Shown here: positions 16,254 to 23,116 of the stretch, piece by piece
How the letters are laid out: each line of letters starts with the position of its first letter
Numbering within the stretch: position 1 is the stretch's first letter
Origin: an uncultured Lachnospiraceae bacterium
GTDB taxonomy: Bacteria; Bacillota; Clostridia; Lachnospirales; Lachnospiraceae
Direction: 5' to 3'
Length of the DNA: 45,972 nucleotides
Assembly: GCA_946624935.1 (NCBI GenBank)
Contig: CAMOSN010000005.1
Span: 1 to 45,972, forward strand
The notes under the pieces: generated by a model
The model's database searches: none
What the model saw: only the letters and a program-made list of their open reading frames with translations
What the model was told of the DNA's origin: nothing
Program-made: the position numbers and the translations under genes

Positions 16254-17267
16254 TTACAGCAGCGGTATCCCGGCCTTTGCACATTCGCGGCGGGTGTCAT
16301 CATCCCACACGCTGGCCTGCACTTCTCCGATGTGGGCGCTTCCGAGCAGCAGCATGCACAGTCTGCTCTGTCCGATGCCGCCTCCGATGGTGAGCGGCAG
16401 CTCTCCGGCGAGCAGTGCCTTGTGGAATGGAAGGCTGCGCCGGTCGTCACAGCCGGCGATGGTCAGCTGACGGTCCAGGGATTCGGGCGTTACGCGGATG
16501 CCCATGCTGGAGAGCTCGAAGCTGCAGCCCAGTGTGCTGTTCCAGAAGAGGATGTCCCCGTTCAGATCCCAGTCATCGTAGTCCGGTGCGCGGCCGTCGT
16601 GCGGCTTGCCGCTGCGCAGGGCTTTTCCGATCTGCATCAGGAAGGTGGTGCCGTGCTCCCGGACGAAGGTGTTCTCACGCTCCTTCGGTGTGAGGTCCGG
16701 GTAGAGGTCCTCAAGCTCCTGAGAGGTCAGGAAGGTTACCTCCGGAGAGTGGAGGGGCAGAGCCATCAGCGGCTGGAAGGTGGCGTGCAGGTGCATTTCC
16801 GTTGCGCACACGGCGGAGACGATGCTGCGGACGGTCGCCTTCAAATACTCGAGGGTGCGGTCCTGCGCTGTGATGACCTTCTCCCAGTCCCACTGGTCCA
16901 CATAGACGGAATGAAGATTATCGAGCTCTTCATCACGGCGGATAGCGTTCATGTCGCAGAAGAGTCCTTTGCCGACATGAAAATCATAGTCACGCAGTGC
17001 CTGACGCTTCCATTTGGCCAGAGACTGGACCACCTGTGCTTCGCTGCCGGTGTCCTTCAGATCAAAGGTGACTTTACGTTCAACACCATTCAGGTCGTCG
17101 TTCAGGCCTGTGGAGGCCTCTACAAACAGGGGGGCAGAGACGCGGTGAAGATTCAGAGTAGCACACAGTGCGTCCGTAAACAGACGTTTGATATCCTCAA
17201 TGGCACGCTGTGTATCGTACAGATTTAAAACAGGTCTGTAGCCTTCCGGAATGGTGATCTTGCTCAT
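16254..17267 (-). CDS. asnA: Aspartate-ammonia ligase (asparagine synthetase A)
   Basis: Makes asparagine from aspartate, ammonia and ATP in the cytoplasm. The 337-residue protein is full length for AsnA and has its class II synthetase-like blocks: LHRVSAPLFV, GLNDDLNGVERKV, KRQALRDYDFHVGKGLFCDMN with nearby HSVYVDQWDWEK, LTIGGGIGQSRLCMLLL and the C-terminal EVQASVW. The reading frame is intact. It is monocistronic and convergent with queT. A sigma-A-like promoter lies on the minus strand at 17314-17342. I saw no T-box in the leader; the distance from promoter to ATG is only about 40-45 bases, too short for one. Confidence 0.95.
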   Translation of the reverse strand: MSKITIPEGYRPVLNLYDTQRAIEDIKRLFTDALCATLNLHRVSAPLFVEASTGLNDDLNGVERKVTFDLKDTGSEAQVVQSLAKWKRQALRDYDFHVGKGLFCDMNAIRRDEELDNLHSVYVDQWDWEKVITAQDRTLEYLKATVRSIVSAVCATEMHLHATFQPLMALPLHSPEVTFLTSQELEDLYPDLTPKERENTFVREHGTTFLMQIGKALRSGKPHDGRAPDYDDWDLNGDILFWNSTLGCSFELSSMGIRVTPESLDRQLTIAGCDDRRSLPFHKALLAGELPLTIGGGIGQSRLCMLLLGSAHIGEVQASVWDDDTRRECAKAGIPLL

Positions 17268-17313
17268 TTTTAAACCCTTCTTTCCTTAGTGTTCTGAAAA
17301 GTACTTCCTATGA

Positions 17314-17342
17314 ACTTTAGCATAGTGAAATTGAAATGTAAA
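17314..17342 (-). promoter_or_regulatory. Candidate asnA promoter
   Basis: On the minus strand TTTACA (complement of 17337-17342), a 17-base spacer and TAAAGT (complement of 17314-17319). The -35 lies inside the first unit of the 25-bp repeat at 17327-17376. Confidence 0.4.
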
Positions 17343-17376
17343 GTTCCGCCGGAAATTGAATTGTAAAGATCCACCG
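17327..17376. repeat. 25-bp direct repeat, two units, upstream of asnA
   Basis: Units at 17327-17351 and 17352-17376 match at 22 of 25 positions, with core GAAATTGAA(A/T)TGTAAAG. The arrangement resembles the repeated transposase-binding sites at ends of IS21-family elements, but no transposase gene is nearby. It could equally be an operator pair for asnA. Confidence 0.7.
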
Positions 17377-17460
17377 AAAACGCATTGACAGGTGAAATGG
17401 CTGCAATTCTCTATAAGAATAAAAATCCGTAAAGAAATCGTAAAGAAATGAAAAAACAAG

Positions 17461-17489
17461 TTGCATTTTATGGGAACCTATATTATAAT
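17461..17489 (+). promoter_or_regulatory. Promoter of the candidate small RNA
   Basis: TTGCAT at 17461-17466, a 17-base spacer and a perfect TATAAT at 17484-17489. A/T-rich sequence lies just upstream of the -35, as in strong promoters. Transcription would begin near 17496. Confidence 0.65.
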
Positions 17490-17495
17490 CATCCT

Positions 17496-17587
17496 TAACA
17501 AAGCGGTGGTAACATCGTTGTTTGTTAACCCCTTATTAATTATTTATACTCCCCTCGAAAAGCCGTCAGCTCCCCTGGCGGCTTTTC
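17496..17587 (+). ncRNA. Candidate C-rich small RNA, about 90 nt
   Basis: The 398-base gap between asnA and the phosphoesterase gene has no ORF but holds a complete small transcription unit. TTAACAAA (17495-17502) pairs with TTTGTTAA (17521-17528); inside it CGGTG/CATCG close a GTAA (GNRA) tetraloop. A single-stranded A/T-rich linker follows, then a 12-13 bp terminator stem at 17557-17587. Unpaired C-runs lie at three places: ACCCC at about 17528-17532, TCCCC at 17550-17554, and TCCCC at 17571-17575, of which the first three Cs lie in the terminator loop. This layout resembles C-rich Firmicutes regulators such as RsaE/RoxS that bind Shine-Dalgarno regions; I infer a similar mode, not homology. 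Confidence 0.55.
17557..17587. terminator. Terminator hairpin of the small RNA
   Basis: GAAAAGCCGTCAG at 17557-17569 pairs with CTGGCGGCTTTTC at 17575-17587, with one T-G wobble and a five-base loop CTCCC. The four Ts are part of the stem. It may work in both directions, but asnA is transcribed away from it. Confidence 0.75.
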
Positions 17588-17607
17588 ACTTGCCTGAAAA
17601 CCATCTG

Positions 17608-17636
17608 TTGCCCGGAAGGGACTGTTAGGGTACAAT
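17608..17636 (+). promoter_or_regulatory. Promoter of the YfcE-like / methyltransferase operon
   Basis: TTGCCC at 17608-17613, a 17-base spacer and TACAAT at 17631-17636, about 30 bases before the ATG at 17666. Confidence 0.5.
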
Positions 17637-17665
17637 GGAACCGAACCATATGGAGGAGATGCTTT

Positions 17666-18232
17666 ATGAAATTACTGGTTGCTTCAGATATTCACGGGTC
17701 CGCATTCTATTGCCGGAAGCTGATCTCACTGTACCGGGCAAGCGGGGCTGAGAGGATGCTCCTTTTGGGGGATCTTTTGTATCACGGACCACGCAACGAT
17801 CTTCCGCAGGAATACGCGCCCAAGGAAGTGATCGGGATGCTTGGCGCGCTCCGGGAGGAGATTTTTGCCGTGCGCGGAAACTGTGAGGCAGAGGTGGACC
17901 AGATGGTTCTTCCGTTTCCTGTGATGGCGGATTATTGTATTCTTCCGGTGTGCGGCGGCAGACGGATCGTGTATGCGACCCACGGACATGTTTATCACGA
18001 AGGGAACCTGCCGCCTATGAAAAAGTGGGATGCTTTGCTGCATGGCCACACGCATGTGTGGAAGGCGGAAAAGCGGGATGGTTTTTTCCTGCTCAATCCG
18101 GGGTCGGTGTCGCTCCCGAAGGAAGGAAATGTGCCAACCTGCGCTTTCCTGGAGGGGGATGTTTTTACTGTTACGGATCTGGACGGGAATGCACTGCAGG
18201 CAATTGATCTGACACAGGAGGATTCGCAATGA
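17666..18232 (+). CDS. yfcE: YfcE-family phosphodiesterase (metallophosphoesterase)
   Basis: Cytoplasmic calcineurin-like phosphoesterase of 188 residues. The metal-binding blocks are all present: SDIHG at residues 8-12, LGDLLYHGPRN at 34-44, RGNCE at about 72-76, THGH near 103 and HGHTHVW near 125, followed by LLNPGSVSLP. DLLYHGPRNDLPQEY is the distinctive YfcE insert. E. coli YfcE acts in vitro on artificial phosphodiesters; the natural substrate is unknown. GGAGGA lies nine bases before the ATG. The next gene starts within its stop (ATGA), so the methyltransferase is translationally coupled. A second, smaller member of the superfamily is at 21677. Confidence 0.88.
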   Translation: MKLLVASDIHGSAFYCRKLISLYRASGAERMLLLGDLLYHGPRNDLPQEYAPKEVIGMLGALREEIFAVRGNCEAEVDQMVLPFPVMADYCILPVCGGRRIVYATHGHVYHEGNLPPMKKWDALLHGHTHVWKAEKRDGFFLLNPGSVSLPKEGNVPTCAFLEGDVFTVTDLDGNALQAIDLTQEDSQ

Positions 18233-19434
18233 AATATATGGAACTGATTGCTCCCTGCCACTTTGGCCTGGAATCGGTCCTGAAAAAGGAGATCCTGGAT
18301 CTTGGATATGAGATCAGTAAAGTGGAAGACGGTAAGGTGACTTTTCTGGGAGATGCCCAGGCGATCTGCTATGCCAATGTGTTTCTGCGGACGGCGGAGC
18401 GGGTCCTGCTGAAGGTGGGCAGCTTCCCGGCAACCACTTACGATGAACTGTTCGAGGGGACCAGAGCACTGCCGTGGGAGGAGCTGCTTCCCGAAGACGG
18501 AAAATTCTGGGTAGCGAAAGCCAATTCGGTGCGCAGTGCGCTGTTCAGCCCGTCGGATATTCAATCGATTATGAAAAAAGCGATGGTGGAACGGATGAAA
18601 CAAAGCTACCACCGTGAGTGGTTTGAGGAAACGGGAGCACAGTTTCCGCTGCGGGTGACGCTGATGAAGGATGAGGTCACGGTGGGGCTGGATACGAGCG
18701 GAGTCTCTCTTCACAAGCGTGGATATCGCAAAAGTACGGCCAGGGCACCGATCACCGAAACGCTGGCTGCGGCGCTGATCATGCTGACACCCTGGAAGGC
18801 AGAGCGCTCTCTGATCGATCCGTTCTGCGGCAGCGGAACCTTTCCGATCGAGGCTGCCATGATCGCGGCGGATATGGCGCCGGGGATGAACCGCACCTTC
18901 CTGGCACAGCAGTGGAAGCATCTGATCGCTGAAAGAGACTGGAAGGATGCTTTTGAGGAGGCTTCGGACCGGGTCCGTAAGGACATCCGGACGGATATTC
19001 AGGGATATGATATTGATCCGGAGGTGGTCAGCCTGGCGCGGGAAAATGCCGTCAGAGCCGGCGTGGACGGGATGATTCATCTGCAGGCTCGTCCGGTCAG
19101 TGCTCTGAGCCATTCCGGAAAATATGGTTATATTATTACGAACCCTCCCTATGGAGAGCGAATCGGGGATAAGGATCAGATCGCAGCTCTGTACAGGGAA
19201 ATGGGGGAAGCCTTCGCGCGGCTCGATACCTGGTCGGAATATGTGATCACCGCTTATGAGCAGGCGGAGAAGGCAATTGGAAAGAAGGCTTTCAAGAACC
19301 GGAAGATCTATAACGGTATGATGAAGACCTATTTTTACATGTTTCCGGGTCCCAAGCCCCCTGCGCGCAGGAGAGAAAACACGCAGCAGATGCATGATCC
19401 CGCAAACGGGCAGGAGATGCTTAAGACCACCTGA
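18229..19434 (+). CDS. THUMP-domain class I RNA methyltransferase, RlmL/YpsC-like
   Basis: Predicted 23S rRNA guanine-N2 methyltransferase. Of 401 residues, about 1-60 form a ferredoxin-like domain and about 60-155 a THUMP RNA-binding domain (WVAKANSVRSALFSPSDIQSIMKKA). HKRGYRKSTARAPITETLAAAL and the SAM-binding DPFCGSGTFPIEAAMIA (about 197-213) follow. The catalytic motif is TNPPYGER at about 303-310. This matches the Bacillus YpsC / E. coli RlmL N-terminal-enzyme family; the exact target G is inferred. It overlaps the preceding gene by four bases. The last 30 residues are poorly conserved, as expected. Confidence 0.9.
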   Translation: MKYMELIAPCHFGLESVLKKEILDLGYEISKVEDGKVTFLGDAQAICYANVFLRTAERVLLKVGSFPATTYDELFEGTRALPWEELLPEDGKFWVAKANSVRSALFSPSDIQSIMKKAMVERMKQSYHREWFEETGAQFPLRVTLMKDEVTVGLDTSGVSLHKRGYRKSTARAPITETLAAALIMLTPWKAERSLIDPFCGSGTFPIEAAMIAADMAPGMNRTFLAQQWKHLIAERDWKDAFEEASDRVRKDIRTDIQGYDIDPEVVSLARENAVRAGVDGMIHLQARPVSALSHSGKYGYIITNPPYGERIGDKDQIAALYREMGEAFARLDTWSEYVITAYEQAEKAIGKKAFKNRKIYNGMMKTYFYMFPGPKPPARRRENTQQMHDPANGQEMLKTT

Positions 19435-19470
19435 AACCCGGACGCAGCACAGGACAGAGAGGCATACAGA

Positions 19471-19570
19471 AGGACAGAAAAAGTGCCGGAGCGCGACAGA
19501 AAGCCCCGGAGAGCCATAAGAAGTCCCGGAGATTCACAGAAAGCCCCGGAGATCCACAGAAAGTCCCAGA
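19471..19570. repeat. 20-bp tandem repeat, five units
   Basis: Units at 19471, 19491, 19511, 19531 and 19551 keep an exact 20-base period, consensus GANNCACAGAAAGYCCCGGA. The array fills most of the 182-base spacer between the methyltransferase gene and the C1 peptidase gene. The period is not a multiple of three, which argues against coding. Confidence 0.88.
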
Positions 19571-19616
19571 GCCACGGAAAGAAAACCACAGAAGATACAA
19601 AGAGGGAAGGCCGCTG

Positions 19617-21011
19617 ATGAAAAAAAGGAACACACATTCCGGAAGATATGTTCTGCATGTCTGCGGGCAGATTCTGTCTGCAGTACTGCTTGTTCTGATC
19701 ATGCCGGCGCTTCTTCCGGGTGCCCGGGGCGTGTCGGCTGAGGAGGAGGTGTCCCCCGTCAACCAATCGAACGCCCCGGAGGAAGGTGGCGAGGTGACCC
19801 TGCCGCCCCGTTTCGACTGGCGTGAGCATGGAAAGGCACCGCTTGTACGCACTCAGGGAAAGCTGGGAACATGCTGGGCGATCAGCGCCTGCAGTGCGCT
19901 GGAGGCCGTCCTGCTGCCGCAGGAGAATCTGGTATTTTCACCGGATCATCTTTCACTGAACAACGGCTTTGTCATTACGCAGAAGGAGGGTGGTGATCCG
20001 AAAATGATCATGGCCTACCTGTCCTCCTGGCGCGGACCCGTCCTGGAAGAGGAGGATCCTTACGGGGACGGAGAAACGACGCCGGATCTTACCGCCAGTG
20101 TACACGTGCAGGAGATGCATCTGCTGGACGGGATGTCCCCTGAAACGATCAAGGAGGAAATCCTGCAATATGGTCCGGTGCAGACCTCTCTGTGCATGGA
20201 CCGGAGCATGACGGCTGCCGCAAAGGGTTATTACAACGCTGCGTCCGCAGCATTCTGTGATCCGGTGGAGGAGAAGATCACGCATGACATTCTGATACTG
20301 GGATGGGACGATACGTTTGAAGCCGGGCGCTTTGCCGGCAATGTTTCACGCGACGGAGCCTGGATCTGCCAGAATACCTGGGGCGCTTCGTTCGGGGAAA
20401 ACGGGATCTTCTATGTGTCCTATGAGGATGCCAACATTGCCCGGACCGGACTGGTATACGCGGGAGTAGAGCCGGCGGATAATTTTGATGTGCTATATCA
20501 GAACGATGTGTGCGGATGGCAGGGCAGGATCGGCTATGACAGTGAAACCGCCTGGTTTGCCAACTGCTTTACCGCGGCCGGGGAAGAGGTGCTGGCCGCT
20601 GCGGGCTTTTATGCACTGGGCCCGGATACGGATTATGAGGTGTTTCTGGTGCACAACGTGGAGGGCACTGCTGCTTTTTCAAATCGCGTCCGGGTTGCGG
20701 AGGGACATCTGGAACATGCCGGCTATTATACGGTAGATGCCGCCGCTTCCGAAGAAGATGTGCTTCTGGAAGCGGGTGAACGGTTTGCGCTGCTGGTACG
20801 GATTACGACGAGGGATGCCGCAAAGCCGGTTGCGGTGGAGATGGCAAAGGATTCCTATACAGCCAATGTCACGCTGGATTCAAGAGAGGGATATATCAGC
20901 GCAGAGGGCATCCTCTGGGATGAGACGGAATCCGTATATGGCGCGAATATCTGCCTGAAGGCGTATACGAATACATATGATGACGGAGCGGACCAACGCA
21001 ACGAATCCTGA
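19617..21011 (+). CDS. Secreted papain-family (C1) cysteine peptidase with lectin-like domain
   Basis: Exported peptidase of 464 residues. A basic start and hydrophobic core (VLLVLIMPALLPG) give a signal peptide cut near residue 41 (VSA-EE). There is no long propeptide: the mature domain begins at PRFDWREHG (about 62). The catalytic set is Gln in VRTQGKLGTCW with Cys86, His223 in ITHDILILGWDD, and Asn253 in CQNTWGASFGENG. From about residue 285 a second domain (FDVLYQNDVCGW ... WFANCFTAAGEEVLAAAGFYAL) matches the lectin-like domain that follows C1 peptidases in Clostridia and archaea. No sorting signal or membrane anchor, so likely released. GGGAAGG precedes the ATG. Confidence 0.88.
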   Translation: MKKRNTHSGRYVLHVCGQILSAVLLVLIMPALLPGARGVSAEEEVSPVNQSNAPEEGGEVTLPPRFDWREHGKAPLVRTQGKLGTCWAISACSALEAVLLPQENLVFSPDHLSLNNGFVITQKEGGDPKMIMAYLSSWRGPVLEEEDPYGDGETTPDLTASVHVQEMHLLDGMSPETIKEEILQYGPVQTSLCMDRSMTAAAKGYYNAASAAFCDPVEEKITHDILILGWDDTFEAGRFAGNVSRDGAWICQNTWGASFGENGIFYVSYEDANIARTGLVYAGVEPADNFDVLYQNDVCGWQGRIGYDSETAWFANCFTAAGEEVLAAAGFYALGPDTDYEVFLVHNVEGTAAFSNRVRVAEGHLEHAGYYTVDAAASEEDVLLEAGERFALLVRITTRDAAKPVAVEMAKDSYTANVTLDSREGYISAEGILWDETESVYGANICLKAYTNTYDDGADQRNES

Positions 21012-21059
21012 GTGGACATTTCCGTCGGAAACCGGATGAATCGATGAAAGGAAAAGAGG

Positions 21060-21677
21060 ATGAAAACAAAGCAGAAGATCATTTTCGCAACGGGCAATTC
21101 GGATAAATTGAAGGAGGTCCGGATGATCCTGAAGGACTCGGATTATGAGATCGTATCCATGAAGGAGGCCGGAATCGATCTTACGATCGTGGAGGACGGG
21201 GAGACCTTTGAGGAAAACGCTCTGATTAAAGCCAGGGCTGTGAGTGCAGCTTCCGGTGTGATCGCCATGGCCGATGATTCCGGGCTGGAGATCGACTGCC
21301 TTGGGAAAGCCCCCGGAGTGCATTCCGCGCGGTTTATGGGTGAGCATACCTCCTATGATGTGAAAAATGCAGCGATTCTCGAAAAGCTTTCGTCTGTACC
21401 GGATGAGGAGCGCACCGCGCGGTTTGTATGCGCCATCGCCACTGTGTTCCCGGATGGAAAGCAGCTGGTGTGCCGCGAAACGATGGAAGGCAGGATCGCA
21501 CGGGAAGTGGAGGGGAAGAATGGCTTTGGCTATGATCCGATCTTTTTCCTTCCGGAGTATGGATGCACAAGCGCCTCGCTTACCCCGGAGGAAAAAAACC
21601 GGATCAGTCACAGGGGGAAGGCATTACGGACCATGTGCGCGCTGCTGAAGGACAGACAGGAGGATGAGAGAAGTTGA
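21060..21677 (+). CDS. rdgB: XTP/dITP diphosphatase (RdgB/HAM1 family)
   Basis: House-cleaning enzyme that hydrolyses non-canonical purine nucleoside triphosphates (XTP, dITP) to monophosphates. The 205-residue protein has the family blocks FATGNSDKLKEV at about 9-20, GETFEENALIKA at about 47-58, MADDSGLEIDCLGKAPGVHSARF (split by the catalytic Asp pair at about 72), and GKNGFGYDPIFF near 155 with SHRGKAL near 183. GGAAAAGAGG lies just before the ATG. The next gene overlaps its stop by one base, so both are one operon. Confidence 0.94.
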   Translation: MKTKQKIIFATGNSDKLKEVRMILKDSDYEIVSMKEAGIDLTIVEDGETFEENALIKARAVSAASGVIAMADDSGLEIDCLGKAPGVHSARFMGEHTSYDVKNAAILEKLSSVPDEERTARFVCAIATVFPDGKQLVCRETMEGRIAREVEGKNGFGYDPIFFLPEYGCTSASLTPEEKNRISHRGKALRTMCALLKDRQEDERS

Positions 21678-22222
21678 TGACACAGAGAATACTGGTGATC
21701 AGTGATTCGCACGGGAGAGATGCAAATATCAGGAGGGTACTGAAAAGGGAGGGCCCGTTCGACCGTCTGTGCCATCTGGGGGATGCGCAGTGTACGCAGG
21801 AGGAGATGGAGAAGCTTGCGCACTGCCCTGTGGAAATGATCGCGGGGAACTGCGATCTGTTCTGCGACCTTCCCATGGCCAGGATCATCTCGCTGGGAAA
21901 GTACAGGGCCCTGATGGCGCACGGTCATCAGCATTTTGTCTCCCTCGGCCCGGAGCTTTTGAAGGAGGATGCGCGAAAGAATGGCTGTGATATCGTTCTT
22001 TACGGACATACTCATGTGCCCATGGATGATATCACGGATCCGGATGTGTGGGTGTTCAATCCGGGAAGCATCTCTCTGCCGCGGCAGAAGGGAGGAGAAC
22101 CGAGCTATATGGTCATCGAGGTAAAAGAGGACGGGTCGATCCGGGAGGAGGTGCGCTTCCTGCAGAAAGCGCAAAAAACTGTGAGAATTCAGGGGCTTTG
22201 GGATGATATATTCGGAAAATGA
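21677..22222 (+). CDS. YfcE/MJ0936-type metallophosphoesterase
   Basis: Cytoplasmic metal-dependent phosphoesterase of 181 residues. Conserved blocks are SDSHGRD at 8-14, LGDAQCTQEEM near 34, AGNCD near 56, AHGHQH near 76, YGHTHVP near 105 and FNPGSISLPRQK near 120. It is shorter than the YfcE-like protein at 17666 and lacks its distinctive insert, fitting the generic YfcE/MJ0936 group often paired with rdgB in Firmicutes. ATG at 21677 overlaps the rdgB stop as TGATG, with AGGAGG upstream inside rdgB; a TTG at 21674 is less likely. Substrate unknown. Confidence 0.88.
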   Translation: MTQRILVISDSHGRDANIRRVLKREGPFDRLCHLGDAQCTQEEMEKLAHCPVEMIAGNCDLFCDLPMARIISLGKYRALMAHGHQHFVSLGPELLKEDARKNGCDIVLYGHTHVPMDDITDPDVWVFNPGSISLPRQKGGEPSYMVIEVKEDGSIREEVRFLQKAQKTVRIQGLWDDIFGK

Positions 22223-22240
22223 AAAAATTGAAATTTGGCA

Positions 22241-22269
22241 TTGACATTTTCATCCTGTCCCTGTATAAT
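22241..22269 (+). promoter_or_regulatory. Consensus promoter of the tRNA operon
   Basis: TTGACA at 22241-22246, a 17-base spacer and TATAAT at 22264-22269: both hexamers match consensus at every position. It is about 37 bases upstream of the tRNA-Pro gene. Confidence 0.9.
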
Positions 22270-22305
22270 CAACCTTGCGTTTGAGAGAGGACGGTAACCA
22301 CTAAC

Positions 22306-22380
22306 CGGGGTGTGGCTCAGTTTGGCTAGAGCGCCTGGTTTGGGACCAGGAGGCCGCAGGTTCGAATCCTGTCACCCCGA
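22306..22380 (+). tRNA. tRNA-Pro (anticodon TGG)
   Basis: Acceptor CGGGGTG pairs with CACCCCG, discriminator A. The anticodon stem CCTGG/CCAGG encloses loop TTTGGGA, giving anticodon TGG. The T-loop is GTTCGAATC. CCA is not encoded. Confidence 0.95.
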
Positions 22381-22411
22381 CTCAATCAGACTCAACAATA
22401 GATCAGGTTAT

Positions 22412-22482
22412 GCAGGTGTGGTTCAATGGTAGAACATCAGCCTTCCAAGCTGAATACGTGGGTTCGATTCCCATCACCTGCT
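22412..22482 (+). tRNA. tRNA-Gly (anticodon TCC)
   Basis: Acceptor GCAGGTG pairs with CACCTGC, discriminator T. The anticodon loop CTTCCAA gives TCC. CCA is not encoded; the next tRNA begins after four bases. Confidence 0.95.
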
Positions 22483-22486
22483 TTTT

Positions 22487-22560
<74 letters not shown>

Positions 22561-22590
22561 TGCCGTTTTTTATAAAACGCTATCCATTAT

Positions 22591-22665
22591 GGTGGGTATG
22601 GCGCAGTTGGCTAGCGCGCCAGATTGTGGCTCTGGAGGCCAAGGGTTCGAGTCCCTTTACCCACC
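22591..22665 (+). tRNA. tRNA-His (anticodon GTG)
   Basis: Acceptor GTGGGTA pairs with TACCCAC. An extra G at 22591 (position -1) faces discriminator C, the identity feature of tRNA-His. The anticodon loop TTGTGGC gives GTG. CCA is not encoded. Confidence 0.95.
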
Positions 22666-22673
22666 TTTTTTAA

Positions 22674-22745
22674 TGGGCTATCGCCAAGCGGTAAGGCACA
22701 GGACTTTGACTCCTGCATTCGCTGGTTCGAATCCAGTTAGCCCAG
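22674..22745 (+). tRNA. tRNA-Gln (anticodon TTG)
   Basis: Acceptor TGGGCTA pairs with TAGCCCA, discriminator G. The anticodon stem CAGGA/TCCTG encloses loop CTTTGAC, giving TTG. CCA is not encoded. Confidence 0.95.
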
Positions 22746-22765
22746 CTTGGCGTTTTGCCATTTGT

Positions 22766-22838
22766 GGGGTATTAGCTCAGTCGGTAGAGCACTTGACTTT
22801 TAATCAAGTTGTCCGGGGTTCGAATCCCCGATGCCTCA
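22766..22838 (+). tRNA. tRNA-Lys (anticodon TTT)
   Basis: Acceptor GGGGTAT pairs with ATGCCTC with two wobbles, discriminator A. The stem CTTGA/TCAAG encloses loop CTTTTAA, giving TTT. Last gene of the first tRNA unit; CCA is not encoded. Confidence 0.94.
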
Positions 22839-22861
22839 CGAGGTAAAAAATGCCGAAAAAT

Positions 22862-22890
22862 AAAGCACTCTGGATCATCCGGAGTGCTTT
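22862..22890 (+). terminator. Terminator of the first tRNA unit
   Basis: AAAGCACTCTGGA at 22862-22874 pairs with TCCGGAGTGCTTT at 22878-22890, one wobble, three-base loop. GTTTGATT follows, so the T-run is partly inside the stem. Confidence 0.8.
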
Positions 22891-22945
22891 GTTTGATTCT
22901 GTCCGGTTTCTTTGTGCCTGAACTGTTTCTTTCCGGTTTGAGACA

Positions 22946-22974
22946 TTGTATTTTGCGGATAATTTTGGTATAAT
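22946..22974 (+). promoter_or_regulatory. Promoter of tRNA-Leu
   Basis: Perfect TATAAT at 22969-22974 with an extended -10 TGG directly before it. The -35, TTGTAT at 22946-22951, is weak with a 17-base spacer. The tRNA begins nine bases after the -10. Confidence 0.65.
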
Positions 22975-22983
22975 CCCGGATAT

Positions 22984-23063
22984 GCGGACGTGGCGGAATT
23001 GGCAGACGCGCCAGATTTAGGTTCTGGTGAGAGATCGTGTGGGTTCGAGTCCCATCGTCCGCA
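22984..23063 (+). tRNA. tRNA-Leu (anticodon TAG)
   Basis: Acceptor GCGGACG pairs with CGTCCGC, discriminator A. The anticodon stem CCAGA/TCTGG encloses loop TTTAGGT, giving TAG. A long variable arm is present, as in class II tRNAs. A run of six Ts follows, but no separate hairpin. Confidence 0.94.
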
Positions 23064-23116
23064 TTTTTTGATTGGTTTGGTTTTCCGGCCTGCCAAGGCC
23101 AAATGGAGGAACAGAT

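Noticed and set aside
17268-17320. T-box leader before asnA
   Set aside because: The distance from candidate promoter to start codon is too short, and no T-box sequence or terminator is present.
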